From: an uncultured Lachnospiraceae bacterium
Lineage (GTDB): Bacteria > Bacillota > Clostridia > Lachnospirales > Lachnospiraceae
DNA: 64,000 nucleotides
Assembly (NCBI GenBank): GCA_910586315.1
Contig: CAJUIP010000013.1
Coordinates: 17,714-81,713, forward strand
Reading direction: 5' to 3'
Each line of letters opens with the position of its first letter. Position 1 is the first letter of the stretch. Position numbers and translations under genes: made by a program. The notes beneath the pieces were generated by a model. The model made no database searches and was not told the origin of the DNA. It worked only from the letters and a program-made list of their open reading frames with translations. Of this stretch, positions 57,307-64,000 are shown in pieces.

Positions 57307-59606
57307 CAAGTACAGAAATTTTTGAAAATAATCTGCTGTTCTTTAAAATAATGAAACGCTATGGAGATAAGGTACAATGTCGATGCCCGGCGCATGATGA
57401 CAAACATGCTTCATTGACAATCACAAAAGGCAGAAAATGTACTTTATTCTACTGTCATGCAGGATGTGCCGTTGATGATGTACTAAATGCAGCAGGGCTT
57501 GAAAAGAAAGATACCTTTTATGATGTAGAGCCGAGAAGCCCAAATTGGAAAGCCTATGTTGAGGCTAGGGAGAAACGCCGGATTGAAGCAGTTTACAATT
57601 ACGTTTCCATTAACGGTGCTTATGCTTTTACTAAAATTCGATGTGAGGGCAAGAAAATCATTTATGGAAAATTGCAGAATGACCGTTTTACATACGGTTT
57701 AGGGCATGATGTAGGCAGAAAGAGTTATAAAGCCATTTATGGAAGCCTACAAGCCATAAATAAGGCGATTGCAGAGGGTAAGCCCATATTCATACCGGAG
57801 GGCGAAAAAGACACTGATACACTTATAAAGCAAGGTTACACAGCTTTTGCTTATGGCGGCGTGAATGACTGGCAATCGGATTTTGCTACATTGGTGCAGG
57901 GGGCAGATGTTTATATTCTTGCAGACAATGACAAAGCCGGAAAGCGTGTTGCTGAAACTATTCAGAACGACATTAAAACGGTTGCAAAGAGTAGCAAAAT
58001 CATTGTACCTATGCCGGATGCAGCTAAAGCAGATATAACGGATTATTTCAATGCAGGACACAGCAAGCAGGAGTTTGAGCAGATGCTACAGCAGGAGCAG
58101 AGTACCGTTAAAGAAACCGTAAGGGAGGGAGTAGCGAAACACGACACCCCCATAAAGACACAGGGGCAGCAGGACAGCCGCTTAGAACAGGTGTTAAAGG
58201 ATTTACACGCCGAACGGTACGAAACAAGCGATAAAGGCTTTGGGCGGCTATTTGCGGATGTTTTTAAGGACAAGCACAGATATAACCCATCCAGAAAAGA
58301 TTTTATGCGGTATGACGGCAAACGGTGGATTGATGATATTGAGGGTTTGAGTGCGAGGGCATCAGCAAAGATTCTGTCAGATGCACTTGTGCGATATGCA
58401 GTAAATGTTGACACAGAGGGCAAGTACCTAAAAGCAGTAGCAGCGTTATGTAACATCAGGAACCGAAACAATATGCTTCAGGACAGCAAGGACGTATATT
58501 TTTTCAGCAACGAGCAGTTAGATGTGAATGATTATCTTTTGAATTTGCAGAACGGTACACTGGATTTATCTGGGAATGAGCCTGTATTTTTGAGCCACAG
58601 CCCCGATATGCTTCTTTCAAAGATATGCAATGCTGAATATGATCCTGCTGCCGATTGCAGAGAATGGAAGAAATTTCTATTGGAAATCATGCAGGATGAT
58701 AAGGAGAAAATATCGTATCTCCAAAAGATAGCAGGGCTTTCATTGACCGGGAACACAGAGCAGGAGACTTGTTTTATTCTCTATGGAAGTACCACACGAA
58801 ACGGAAAATCTACTTTTTGTGAAATGCTGTTACACCTGTTAGGCGATTATGGGCTGACAATGCGACCAGAAACGCTTGCGATAAAGCAGAACAATGACAG
58901 CAGACAGGCAAACGGAGATGTCGCAAGATTGGCAGGGTGTAGATTTTGCAATGCGTCAGAGCCGCCAAAACGGATGTTATTTGATACAGCCTTATTAAAA
59001 TCATTGTTAGGACGTGACAGTATTACTGCAAGGCATCTACACCAAAGAGAATTTAGTTTCATTCCTAAGTTTAAACTTGTGATAAACACAAATTATTTGC
59101 CAACGATTACAGATGATACGGTTTTCAGTTCCGGCAGAATCAATGTTATCAGTTTTGACCGACATTTTGAGCCGCAGGAGCAGGACAAAGACCTAAAGAA
59201 CCGATTGAGAGATAAAAGCGAAATGTCGGGTATCTTGAATTGGTGCATTGAGGGATTGCGGATGTACCGCAAAGAGGGATTGAAGCCTCCGGCAGCAGTA
59301 CAGACCGCTACGGACACTTACAGGACGGACAGCGATAAGATAGGCAATTTTATCAATGGATGTCTAACGAAAACAGATAAAAACAGCAAGGCGAAAGATA
59401 TTTACGAGGTTTATTCAAAGTGGTGCGAGGAAAACGGCTTCGGAGTGGAAAACAAGTCAAATTTCTTTGCAGAACTTAAAACTAAGGGCTTATTTGCGAA
59501 CAGTGGAACGGTGGAGGGTAAGACCGTAAAAAATATCGTAAAGGGCTATACGGTGGAAACAGATTTTGTTGAGTACGAGGGACAAGAACCACTACCTTTT
59601 GACTAA
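57303..59606 (+). CDS. P4-type primase-helicase (replication protein)
   Basis: The 767-residue protein is a satellite/phage replication protein. A zinc-finger primase N-terminus carries CRCPAHDD and CHAGC (residues about 26-55). A TOPRIM domain follows with Glu in IFIPEGEKD (near 165) and DND in ILADNDKAG (near 210). The C-terminal half is a D5-type SF3 helicase with Walker A GSTTRNGKST near 496-505. It should unwind and prime replication of the excised island. The iteron cluster at 59621-59753 is directly downstream. The start ATG 57303 overlaps the previous stop. Confidence 0.9.
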   Translation: MTSTEIFENNLLFFKIMKRYGDKVQCRCPAHDDKHASLTITKGRKCTLFYCHAGCAVDDVLNAAGLEKKDTFYDVEPRSPNWKAYVEAREKRRIEAVYNYVSINGAYAFTKIRCEGKKIIYGKLQNDRFTYGLGHDVGRKSYKAIYGSLQAINKAIAEGKPIFIPEGEKDTDTLIKQGYTAFAYGGVNDWQSDFATLVQGADVYILADNDKAGKRVAETIQNDIKTVAKSSKIIVPMPDAAKADITDYFNAGHSKQEFEQMLQQEQSTVKETVREGVAKHDTPIKTQGQQDSRLEQVLKDLHAERYETSDKGFGRLFADVFKDKHRYNPSRKDFMRYDGKRWIDDIEGLSARASAKILSDALVRYAVNVDTEGKYLKAVAALCNIRNRNNMLQDSKDVYFFSNEQLDVNDYLLNLQNGTLDLSGNEPVFLSHSPDMLLSKICNAEYDPAADCREWKKFLLEIMQDDKEKISYLQKIAGLSLTGNTEQETCFILYGSTTRNGKSTFCEMLLHLLGDYGLTMRPETLAIKQNNDSRQANGDVARLAGCRFCNASEPPKRMLFDTALLKSLLGRDSITARHLHQREFSFIPKFKLVINTNYLPTITDDTVFSSGRINVISFDRHFEPQEQDKDLKNRLRDKSEMSGILNWCIEGLRMYRKEGLKPPAAVQTATDTYRTDSDKIGNFINGCLTKTDKNSKAKDIYEVYSKWCEENGFGVENKSNFFAELKTKGLFANSGTVEGKTVKNIVKGYTVETDFVEYEGQEPLPFD

Positions 59607-59620
59607 AGAAAAACTGGAAA

Positions 59621-59753
59621 TGTGCAATTTGTGCAAAGTAAATGTAAATTCTCTATAGGGTTTAACTTTAGAATGTCACATATAAAATACACATTTTGCA
59701 CAAATCCAGTAAAATCAATGGTTTCAAGCACTTTAATAGATTGAAGTGTGCAA
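59621..59753 (+). other. Candidate replication origin of the island (iterons)
   Basis: Four copies of TGTGCAA occur in 133 bases: forward at 59621, 59630 and 59747, and reverse (TTGCACA) at 59696. CATTTTGCACA (59692-59702) and TGTGCAAAATG (59747-59757) form an exact 11-bp inverted pair. The stretch between 59638 and 59690 is AT-rich. Iterons flanking an AT-rich patch just after the rep gene is the origin design of SaPI-type satellites. Confidence 0.6.
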
Positions 59754-59811
59754 AATGAATGTAAGATATTTTACGTTTTTTGTAACGGAATTTCAGAAAT
59801 GGAGGTCAATA

Positions 59812-60090
59812 GTGACAAACAAAGATATTGATATGGTACAGGAGAATATAAGGAGGGATTCATTTAAAAATGAGTATTGGGGGCTTTATCAAGATGTTTG
59901 GAATTTTCACAAAAAATATTCAAACGTACAGACAGATGATGCGTACTGGGAAGCGGTAGTTAATGAAAGTGGACAGATAGCAAAGAAATATGATAACCAT
60001 AAATTTGCGATTGCGTTTTTATTGGCGGTCATTGATGAACTGGAACGGATTTATAAGGAGATGATGAAAAATGCAGACACAGCAGTATAA
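59812..60090 (+). CDS. Hypothetical island protein
   Basis: I start at GTG 59812 behind ATGGAGG (92 residues); earlier in-frame starts lie in the iteron region. The protein is helical and acidic (NEYWGLYQDVWNFHKKYSNVQ). It overlaps the HNH gene by 20 bases. No motif is recognised. Confidence 0.5.
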   Translation: MTNKDIDMVQENIRRDSFKNEYWGLYQDVWNFHKKYSNVQTDDAYWEAVVNESGQIAKKYDNHKFAIAFLLAVIDELERIYKEMMKNADTAV

Positions 60091-60316
60091 GGATTATATG
60101 CGTAGTGATGAATGGGAAGCTAAGAAACAGGAACGTATAGCCATAGATGGCGGTTGCGTGATGTGTGGCAGACCAATAAGCAGGATTATGAGCGTACAGG
60201 TGCATCATATCACTTATGTCAGATTAGGCAATGAGAATGTGCTGACAGACCTTTGTACTCTTTGCGGTTCATGTCATAAGAAGATACACGCCTATTATAA
60301 CCGCAAGAGGGCATGA
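60071..60316 (+). CDS. HNH endonuclease
   Basis: The 81-residue protein has CVMCGRP, then VQVHHITYVRLGNENVLTDLCTLCGSCHKKIH, the HNH core with two Cys pairs for a structural zinc. In phages and capsid-forming satellites an HNH nuclease gene sits next to the terminase genes and helps packaging. The next gene here is a small-terminase-like gene, which fits that role. Confidence 0.85.
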   Translation: MQTQQYKDYMRSDEWEAKKQERIAIDGGCVMCGRPISRIMSVQVHHITYVRLGNENVLTDLCTLCGSCHKKIHAYYNRKRA

Positions 60317-60367
60317 AAATTCAAGCGTTATGGAAATACACAATTTATAAAAAAGGAGCAGATTTCT

Positions 60368-61036
60368 ATGAAAAATGAAGAAAAAACAGATGACAGGGGG
60401 CAATATATGGTTCGGGCATGGGAAGAAGCCAAGAAAGCAGGAGGGCTTTCATATTCCCCAGAGCAGATACAAGCAATTTTAGAGGAGCGTGATGATATAG
60501 TGCTAACAAGGGAGGAAGTGAAAAACAGAATATCCGCATATTTTCAGAGTTGTTTGACATTATCGGAGGACGAGGACACGCAAGAATTTAATTATGTGTG
60601 GAAACGGAATCCGACAAAAAGTGGTTTAGCGTTGGCATTGGGTGTATCTCCGCAGACAGTAGTTGATTATGTAAAAGGTTCTGACCGCAGGGGGAACATA
60701 TACAAGAGAGAGGGAGAAAACAAAGGCAGACAAAAGATTGCTACAGCGGATTTTGACCTTATTAGAAAAGCATATATTCTCATTGAAGATTTTTACGAGC
60801 AAAAATTAGGCGATAACCGCAATAATGCCGGAACTATCTTTTGGCTGAACAACAAAGAAAATACACGTTGGAGCAATGAGCAGGAATTTAAGTTTGGAAC
60901 AGTCGAACGGCCAGAAAGAAGGGTTTTGTCTGCTGATGAATTACCAAAACTATTTTTAGAAGATTGGGAGGATAAAAAAGAAGCCCTGCCGGATTTATTG
61001 GAACGGGCAAATAAAGAAAAGGAAAGCGAGGGATAG
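60368..61036 (+). CDS. Terminase small-subunit-like DNA-packaging protein
   Basis: The middle of this 222-residue protein (about 75-165) matches the pattern of phage small terminase/gp3-type packaging proteins: KRNPTKSGLALALGVSPQTV (a DNA-binding HTH), IRKAYILIEDFYEQKL, then an AGTIFWLNN segment followed by RWSNEQEFKFG. Small terminases choose which DNA is packaged. No large terminase follows, which is the sign of a satellite that redirects a helper phage. The match is from pattern only; a profile search is needed. Confidence 0.65.
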   Translation: MKNEEKTDDRGQYMVRAWEEAKKAGGLSYSPEQIQAILEERDDIVLTREEVKNRISAYFQSCLTLSEDEDTQEFNYVWKRNPTKSGLALALGVSPQTVVDYVKGSDRRGNIYKREGENKGRQKIATADFDLIRKAYILIEDFYEQKLGDNRNNAGTIFWLNNKENTRWSNEQEFKFGTVERPERRVLSADELPKLFLEDWEDKKEALPDLLERANKEKESEG

Positions 61037-61037
61037 C

Positions 61038-61430
61038 ATGGACTATACACGAATAGCAAAGCTACACAGCAAAGTATTTTCTACGCCAAGAGACAGCCCG
61101 GAACGAGAGCAAACCTATTCTGTATTGAGTGAAGCAGAGCGGGCAGCAGTCTTTGATTATGATATGGGTATCAGAAGCGGACGCATTAAGGCGGTAAAGA
61201 TCAATGAACAGGAGGAAAACGGAACTATGACCTATGAACAATTCAAGCAAAAATCAGACAGTGACGAAAAGGGAGTAATGCAAGAATTATCACAATTTGC
61301 TATGAAATGCCCGGAGTTATACCAGCAGTATCGGGAGAAATGGCAAGCGGAGATAGCCGAACAGCAAAGGCTACACAATAGGCGGCTGACTGAAAACACA
61401 TTCAAAAACAAGCCATATAAAAGCAGATAG
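61038..61430 (+). CDS. Hypothetical island protein
   Basis: The 130-residue helical protein is acidic in the middle (LSEAERAAVFDYDMGIRSGRIKA) and basic at the end. It begins one base after the packaging gene stop, so it is coupled to it. An in-frame ATG at about residue 64 (TMTYEQFKQKS) begins a segment like the start of the next gene's product. No family is recognised. Confidence 0.5.
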   Translation: MDYTRIAKLHSKVFSTPRDSPEREQTYSVLSEAERAAVFDYDMGIRSGRIKAVKINEQEENGTMTYEQFKQKSDSDEKGVMQELSQFAMKCPELYQQYREKWQAEIAEQQRLHNRRLTENTFKNKPYKSR

Positions 61431-61444
61431 GAGGGTATAAAGTT

Positions 61445-61690
61445 ATGACTTATGCAGAATGGAAAGCAATCAAAGGAATAAAAGGCGAGGATAACCAAAA
61501 GATTATTAGGGATTTTGAAAGAAGCAATCCCGGACTAGCGGCATTGTACGCAAAGCAGGAGCAGGAAGAACAAGCGAAAATGCGGCAGATTATGACCGAG
61601 CCGGACAGAATGGAGCGTTGGAAGAAGATGGCGGTGGCATTTCCGGCAGATGAAGATTGGCAAAGACGTAGACAGCGAGAAGTAATGTAG
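61445..61690 (+). CDS. Hypothetical island protein
   Basis: The 81-residue protein starts MTYAEWKAIKGIKGED behind GGAGGG. It resembles the second half of the protein before it (MTYEQFKQKSDSDEKG, both helical and ending basic), which suggests a duplication. Function is unknown. Confidence 0.5.
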   Translation: MTYAEWKAIKGIKGEDNQKIIRDFERSNPGLAALYAKQEQEEQAKMRQIMTEPDRMERWKKMAVAFPADEDWQRRRQREVM

Positions 61691-61708
61691 AAAGCGAGGT
61701 AGAACATC

Positions 61709-61993
61709 ATGGAATATAAAGCAATTCAGAAAACAGAACCTTTAAGATGTGCGAATGAAGTAAAGGCATATCGCATTTTGGATATTCAGGGTAAAGACCT
61801 TATATTCCAACTATGGTTTAATGACGAAAACAGCAGGGGAAGCATAAAAGTATCAATGCCGGAAGATTACGAAATAGGGCAGTACATTGATTTACAAGTG
61901 ATACGGACAAGCAAAATATCACATAAAGTAACGCTGATCGGACGGACACCGCAAAAGTTTATTCCTGCTGACGGACGAAACATAGCAGTATAG
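61709..61993 (+). CDS. Hypothetical beta-rich island protein
   Basis: The 94-residue protein is predicted mostly beta (AYRILDIQGKDLIFQLWFND, then YIDLQVIRTSKISHKVTLIG). It may be a small OB-like or phage accessory fold. GCGAGG is a weak ribosome binding site. No family is recognised. Confidence 0.45.
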   Translation: MEYKAIQKTEPLRCANEVKAYRILDIQGKDLIFQLWFNDENSRGSIKVSMPEDYEIGQYIDLQVIRTSKISHKVTLIGRTPQKFIPADGRNIAV

Positions 61994-62003
61994 GGGGCGT
62001 GCT

Positions 62004-62354
62004 ATGGATAAAGACACACTTATAAATAATTTGCTTGCGAATTATGGCAAATATGGCGTTACCAGAACCGAATTAGAACCGATTATAGATGATGGCATAC
62101 AGAACTATGATTTGTCATTAGAAGCTATCTACAGCGGTTTGAGAATGAGCCTTGCATCTGCATTTAATGAGCATGAGTATTTCTCTTTAGATGATGTAAT
62201 GGCGATAACCGGGGAGAGCAGGGAAGAACTTTTACAAAGGATAGAGCAATGCAGACAGGAATTGATAGAAGCCGGAGAAAACCCGGACGATTATTTCAAG
62301 CCTGTAGAGCCACAGAGGGCAGCAGTCTATTACTTCCCTAACGGTTTGCATTAA
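62004..62354 (+). CDS. Hypothetical island protein
   Basis: The 116-residue acidic helical protein begins MDKDTLINNLLANYGKYGV and contains a segment like a helix-turn-helix (FSLDDVMAITGESREELLQRIE). It is the last gene of the rightward operon and ends before the toxin-antitoxin locus. No function is assigned. Confidence 0.5.
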   Translation: MDKDTLINNLLANYGKYGVTRTELEPIIDDGIQNYDLSLEAIYSGLRMSLASAFNEHEYFSLDDVMAITGESREELLQRIEQCRQELIEAGENPDDYFKPVEPQRAAVYYFPNGLH

Positions 62355-62366
62355 CGGAATTTATTC

Positions 62367-62395
62367 TTGAAACAAAAGCCGAAACATGATATAGT
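62367..62395 (+). promoter_or_regulatory. Promoter of the antisense RNA
   Basis: TTGAAA (62367-62372), 17 bases, TATAGT (62390-62395). Confidence 0.75.
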
Positions 62396-62401
62396 ATAGA
62401 T

Positions 62402-62497
62402 ACAAAAGAGGAAACAACCGCCCACAAAGTGGTTGACCTCCAGATGACTATATAAGCCTACCTGTACCGCCAAGTAACAAGGTAGGCTTATTTATTT
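62402..62497 (+). ncRNA. Antisense RNA (antitoxin) to the holin-like toxin
   Basis: A transcript from the promoter at 62367 would start near 62402 and end at the hairpin ATAAGCCTACCT/AGGTAGGCTTAT (62452-62491) with its TTTATTTT tail. It converges on the toxin gene and overlaps its stop codon and 3' untranslated region. This is the arrangement of the B. subtilis txpA/RatA type I systems. Confidence 0.7.
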
Positions 62498-62608
62498 TCG
62501 CTTGTTCCTCTTATCGAGAAAGGCAAGCAACGCTATAACAAAACTACCAAAGGCAATTAGCAGAGCCAATATACCTATGAAAATCGAAATGATTTCAAAA
62601 GCTGTCAT
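62492..62608 (-). CDS. Holin-like type I toxin (38 residues)
   Basis: The peptide begins MTAFEIISIFIGILALLIAF, forms one membrane helix, and ends LDKRNKRK. This is the pattern of the Firmicute holin-like toxins (TxpA/BsrG-related). GGGGAGGTGG precedes the ATG on the minus strand. It likely harms the host membrane if the antisense RNA is lost, so it would stabilise the island. Confidence 0.85.
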   Translation of the reverse strand: MTAFEIISIFIGILALLIAFGSFVIALLAFLDKRNKRK

Positions 62609-62698
62609 TTGCGCCACCTCCCCTCTTATGTATTCCAGTAAACCGGGCATGAAGTTTTGGGAGGCTACCACCTTGCAACACGATTGCTCCTCTCTGAT

Positions 62699-62727
62699 AG
62701 TCTACCATATTCTTTCTTTTGTGACAA
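62699..62727 (-). promoter_or_regulatory. Promoter of the holin-like toxin
   Basis: On the minus strand TTGTCA (62722-62727), 17 bases, TAGACT (62699-62704). It gives a leader of about 85 bases before the toxin start, long as in other type I toxins. Confidence 0.6.
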
Positions 62728-62772
62728 TTCCCTATTAAATTTTATCAATCGTTCTTTTGCGATGTGTAAACC

Positions 62773-62870
62773 GTCAAAATATCTTTTCTTGTTATTGTTG
62801 TTATAAAAACCATCAAAATATATTGACAAATAGATTAAATGACAGTATAATAAAGCTGTCAAAATATCTA
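62773..62870 (+). repeat. TCAAAATAT repeats around the recombinase promoter
   Basis: GTCAAAATATCT lies at 62773-62784, ATCAAAATAT at 62812-62821 and GTCAAAATATCTA at 62858-62870; TTTGACGG at about 62878 adds an inverted part. They surround the promoter TTGACA (62823-62828), 17 bases, TATAAT (62846-62851). They are likely operator or recombination-binding sites for the serine recombinase. Confidence 0.6.
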
Positions 62871-62903
62871 TAGTTTATTTGACGGAAGAAAGGCGGTATT
62901 ATT

Positions 62904-63575
62904 ATGTGTAATGTATATAGCTATATGAGAATAAGCACATCAGAGGAAAGAGATTTGCAGAAGTTTACCCGTCAAGAAAGTGCGTTACAAAGATATGCAA
63001 AAGAAAATGATATTGAATATCTGCTAGAGTTTAGGGAAGATAAAAGCGGAAAGAATTTTACAGAGCGTAAGCAATGGCAAAAGTTAGAGAGTATAGTGCA
63101 GCCGGGAGATACGATTGTTTTTAAAGACATATACAGATTTACGAGAGAAGCAGAGCAGGGATATGTGAAGTATATGGAACTATTGAATAAAGGCGTTGAA
63201 TTGATTTTTATTGATAATCGGACAGTAAGCACGCCATATATAAAGCAGTTATTGAATGTAGCAAAGGCACAGAATTTAGTAGCGATGACAAGCCTTGAAA
63301 GCACTGTAAAGCTATTGTTGATTGTAGAATTAGACAGGGCAGAACAGGAAAGGAAAATAACGGTTCAGCGAATTAAGGACGGAATAGAAGCCAGTAGTAA
63401 ACGTAGCGGCAGAGTAACGGGGAAACTTGATAAAATGTCAGACGAGTTGAAAGCGGATATACAGTTATTTATTAAGGATAGAGGCATAAAGCAAATAGAT
63501 TTAATGCAGAAACATAATATAAGCAGAAACACACTGAAGAAATATATTGAAATAGTCAAGAGTGAAAATAAATAA
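62904..63575 (+). CDS. Small serine recombinase (resolvase/invertase family)
   Basis: The 223-residue protein has the N-terminal resolvase catalytic domain: YSYMRISTSEERDLQKFTRQ contains the Ser nucleophile and conserved Arg, and DIYRFTREAEQGYVKYMELL with a LVAMTSLEST-like segment continues the fold. A long helix and a C-terminal helix-turn-helix (IKQIDLMQKHNISRNTLKKYIE) follow, as in Hin/Tn3-type resolvases. It may resolve dimers, invert DNA or act as a second mobility enzyme of the island. Confidence 0.9.
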   Translation: MCNVYSYMRISTSEERDLQKFTRQESALQRYAKENDIEYLLEFREDKSGKNFTERKQWQKLESIVQPGDTIVFKDIYRFTREAEQGYVKYMELLNKGVELIFIDNRTVSTPYIKQLLNVAKAQNLVAMTSLESTVKLLLIVELDRAEQERKITVQRIKDGIEASSKRSGRVTGKLDKMSDELKADIQLFIKDRGIKQIDLMQKHNISRNTLKKYIEIVKSENK

Positions 63576-63585
63576 TGGTTCATAG

Positions 63586-63614
63586 AGGGTATGTGTTTGT
63601 TGCGTACCCTTTTA
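63586..63614 (+). terminator. Terminator after the serine recombinase
   Basis: AGGGTA (63586-63591) pairs with TACCCT (63605-63610), followed by TTTTAT. The rest of the 374-base gap up to 63949 holds the right boundary repeat and a regulator leader (listed separately). Confidence 0.7.
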
Positions 63615-63648
63615 TATTGCCTTAAATGCCATGCCGTGAGGGCCTTAT

Positions 63649-63661
63649 ATGAAAACACCGC
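63649..63661 (+). repeat. 13-base inverted match to the left end
   Basis: ATGAAAACACCGC here is the exact reverse complement of 52449-52461, which spans the start codon of the first island gene. A 13-base inverted match between the two ends is unlikely by chance and may mark end structures. Confidence 0.4.
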
Positions 63662-63760
63662 ATAAGAGTTGTTAGTGTACCAAATTGCCATAAATTTTGC
63701 CATATAATACCACTACAACACCAGTACAGCACCATTTATGTATCGCTTTTGTGCTGCGTT

Positions 63761-63783
63761 TTGCGTAGGGCTTTTGTATACTG
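63761..63783 (+). repeat. Candidate right boundary repeat of the island
   Basis: It matches 52409-52431 in direct orientation at 20 of 23 positions, with TTGCGTA and CTTTTGTATA exact. If it is the attachment core, the island is about 11.35 kb, a normal satellite size. CAGCACC and GTGCTGC stretches just before it resemble the left TAGCACA repeats. Confidence 0.45.
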
Positions 63784-63851
63784 GGAAATACCTGTCCTTA
63801 AAACCGCAAGATATATGAAAAGCGGAATGAAATATCCTGCTATAATATAGT

Positions 63852-63925
63852 GACAGGTCAGAAATTTCAGACACGCTTTAGTACCACCTTGCGAAAATAG
63901 CAGTGAAGGTAGTACTATCCTGTCG
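63852..63925 (+). other. Nested hairpin upstream of the AraC-type gene
   Basis: GACAGG (63852-63857) can pair with CCTGTC (63919-63924). Inside, TAGTACCACCTT pairs with AAGGTAGTACTA (about 63878-63917) with one mismatch. It follows TATAAT at 63841-63846. It may be an operator or a leader structure. Confidence 0.45.
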
Positions 63926-63949
63926 CGAAAGAGAAAGGGGGAAGATGCA

Positions 63950-64000
63950 ATGCCGGGGAATATCAAAAATGTAATGGCGGCAATCGACTATATCGAAAGC
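63950..64000 (+). CDS. AraC-family regulator, start only
   Basis: Seventeen codons are visible (MPGNIKNVMAAIDYIES) behind AAAGGGGGAAGATGCA. The IxxVMxAIDYIE start is typical of AraC-type regulators, whose first helix-turn-helix begins this way. The gene runs past the window end, so the call is tentative. Confidence 0.5.
   Translation, partial: MPGNIKNVMAAIDYIES

Noticed and set aside
52300..63790. Integrative conjugative element of Tn916 type
   Set aside because: No relaxase, coupling protein, VirB4-like ATPase or other transfer gene is seen; the replication and packaging genes fit a phage satellite better.

Overview
The window looks like the chromosome of a gut-type Lachnospiraceae (Clostridium cluster XIVa, Firmicutes). 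The evidence is the Firmicute-type S10-spc-alpha ribosomal block, a zinc-type uS14, a KOW-domain gene between map and infA, an enlarged bL17, Gram-positive cell-wall-binding repeat proteins and strong GGAGG ribosome binding sites. Species cannot be fixed from sequence alone.

Region 1 (1-24.2 kb) is mixed housekeeping. It holds a tRNA-Arg, a proX-proB operon whose proX has been fused by deletion to a beheaded LysR regulator, and a barnase/barstar-type RNase and inhibitor pair followed by a YgjP-like metallopeptidase and recJ. Next come glyA, a P-type Ca2+ ATPase, a convergent MntP/YtaF-family gene, mscL, truA, an RsgI-like membrane protein, an AbgB-type amidohydrolase between two identical tRNA-Gln genes, an acyl-ACP thioesterase, cvfB and ridA. 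A division and envelope cluster follows: a MalK/MsmK-like ABC protein that has lost its catalytic residues, a CdaR/PucR regulator, ftsE, ftsX, an M23 murein hydrolase activator and a CtpA protease.

Region 2 (24.2-52.3 kb) is the ribosomal superoperon: rpsJ through rplO, secY, adk, map, a KOW protein, infA, rpmJ (too short for usual ORF cut-offs), rpsM, rpsK, rpsD, rpoA and rplQ. Its spacers are unusually long. They hold a structured leader before rpsJ with two mutually exclusive stems, an intergenic repeat family around rpsN and rpsH, a strong hairpin between secY and adk, and an internal promoter plus leader before rpmJ. Two tandem secreted choline-binding-like proteins come after rplQ, then ecfA1-ecfA2-ecfT-truA, the 5-oxoprolinase genes pxpABC, and rplM-rpsI behind a leader hairpin.

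Region 3 (about 52.3-63.8 kb) is a visibly AT-richer mobile element next to rpsI. It has a tyrosine integrase and a zinc-ribbon protein on the minus strand. Divergently it has two small DNA-binding proteins, a P4-type primase-helicase, an iteron cluster that looks like a replication origin, an HNH nuclease, a terminase-small-subunit-like packaging protein, several small unknown genes, a holin-like type I toxin with a convergent antisense RNA, and a small serine recombinase. No capsid, portal, large terminase, relaxase or conjugation gene is visible. This is the layout of a phage satellite (PICI-like island), and it is the most interesting system in the window. The last 51 bases begin an AraC-type regulator.
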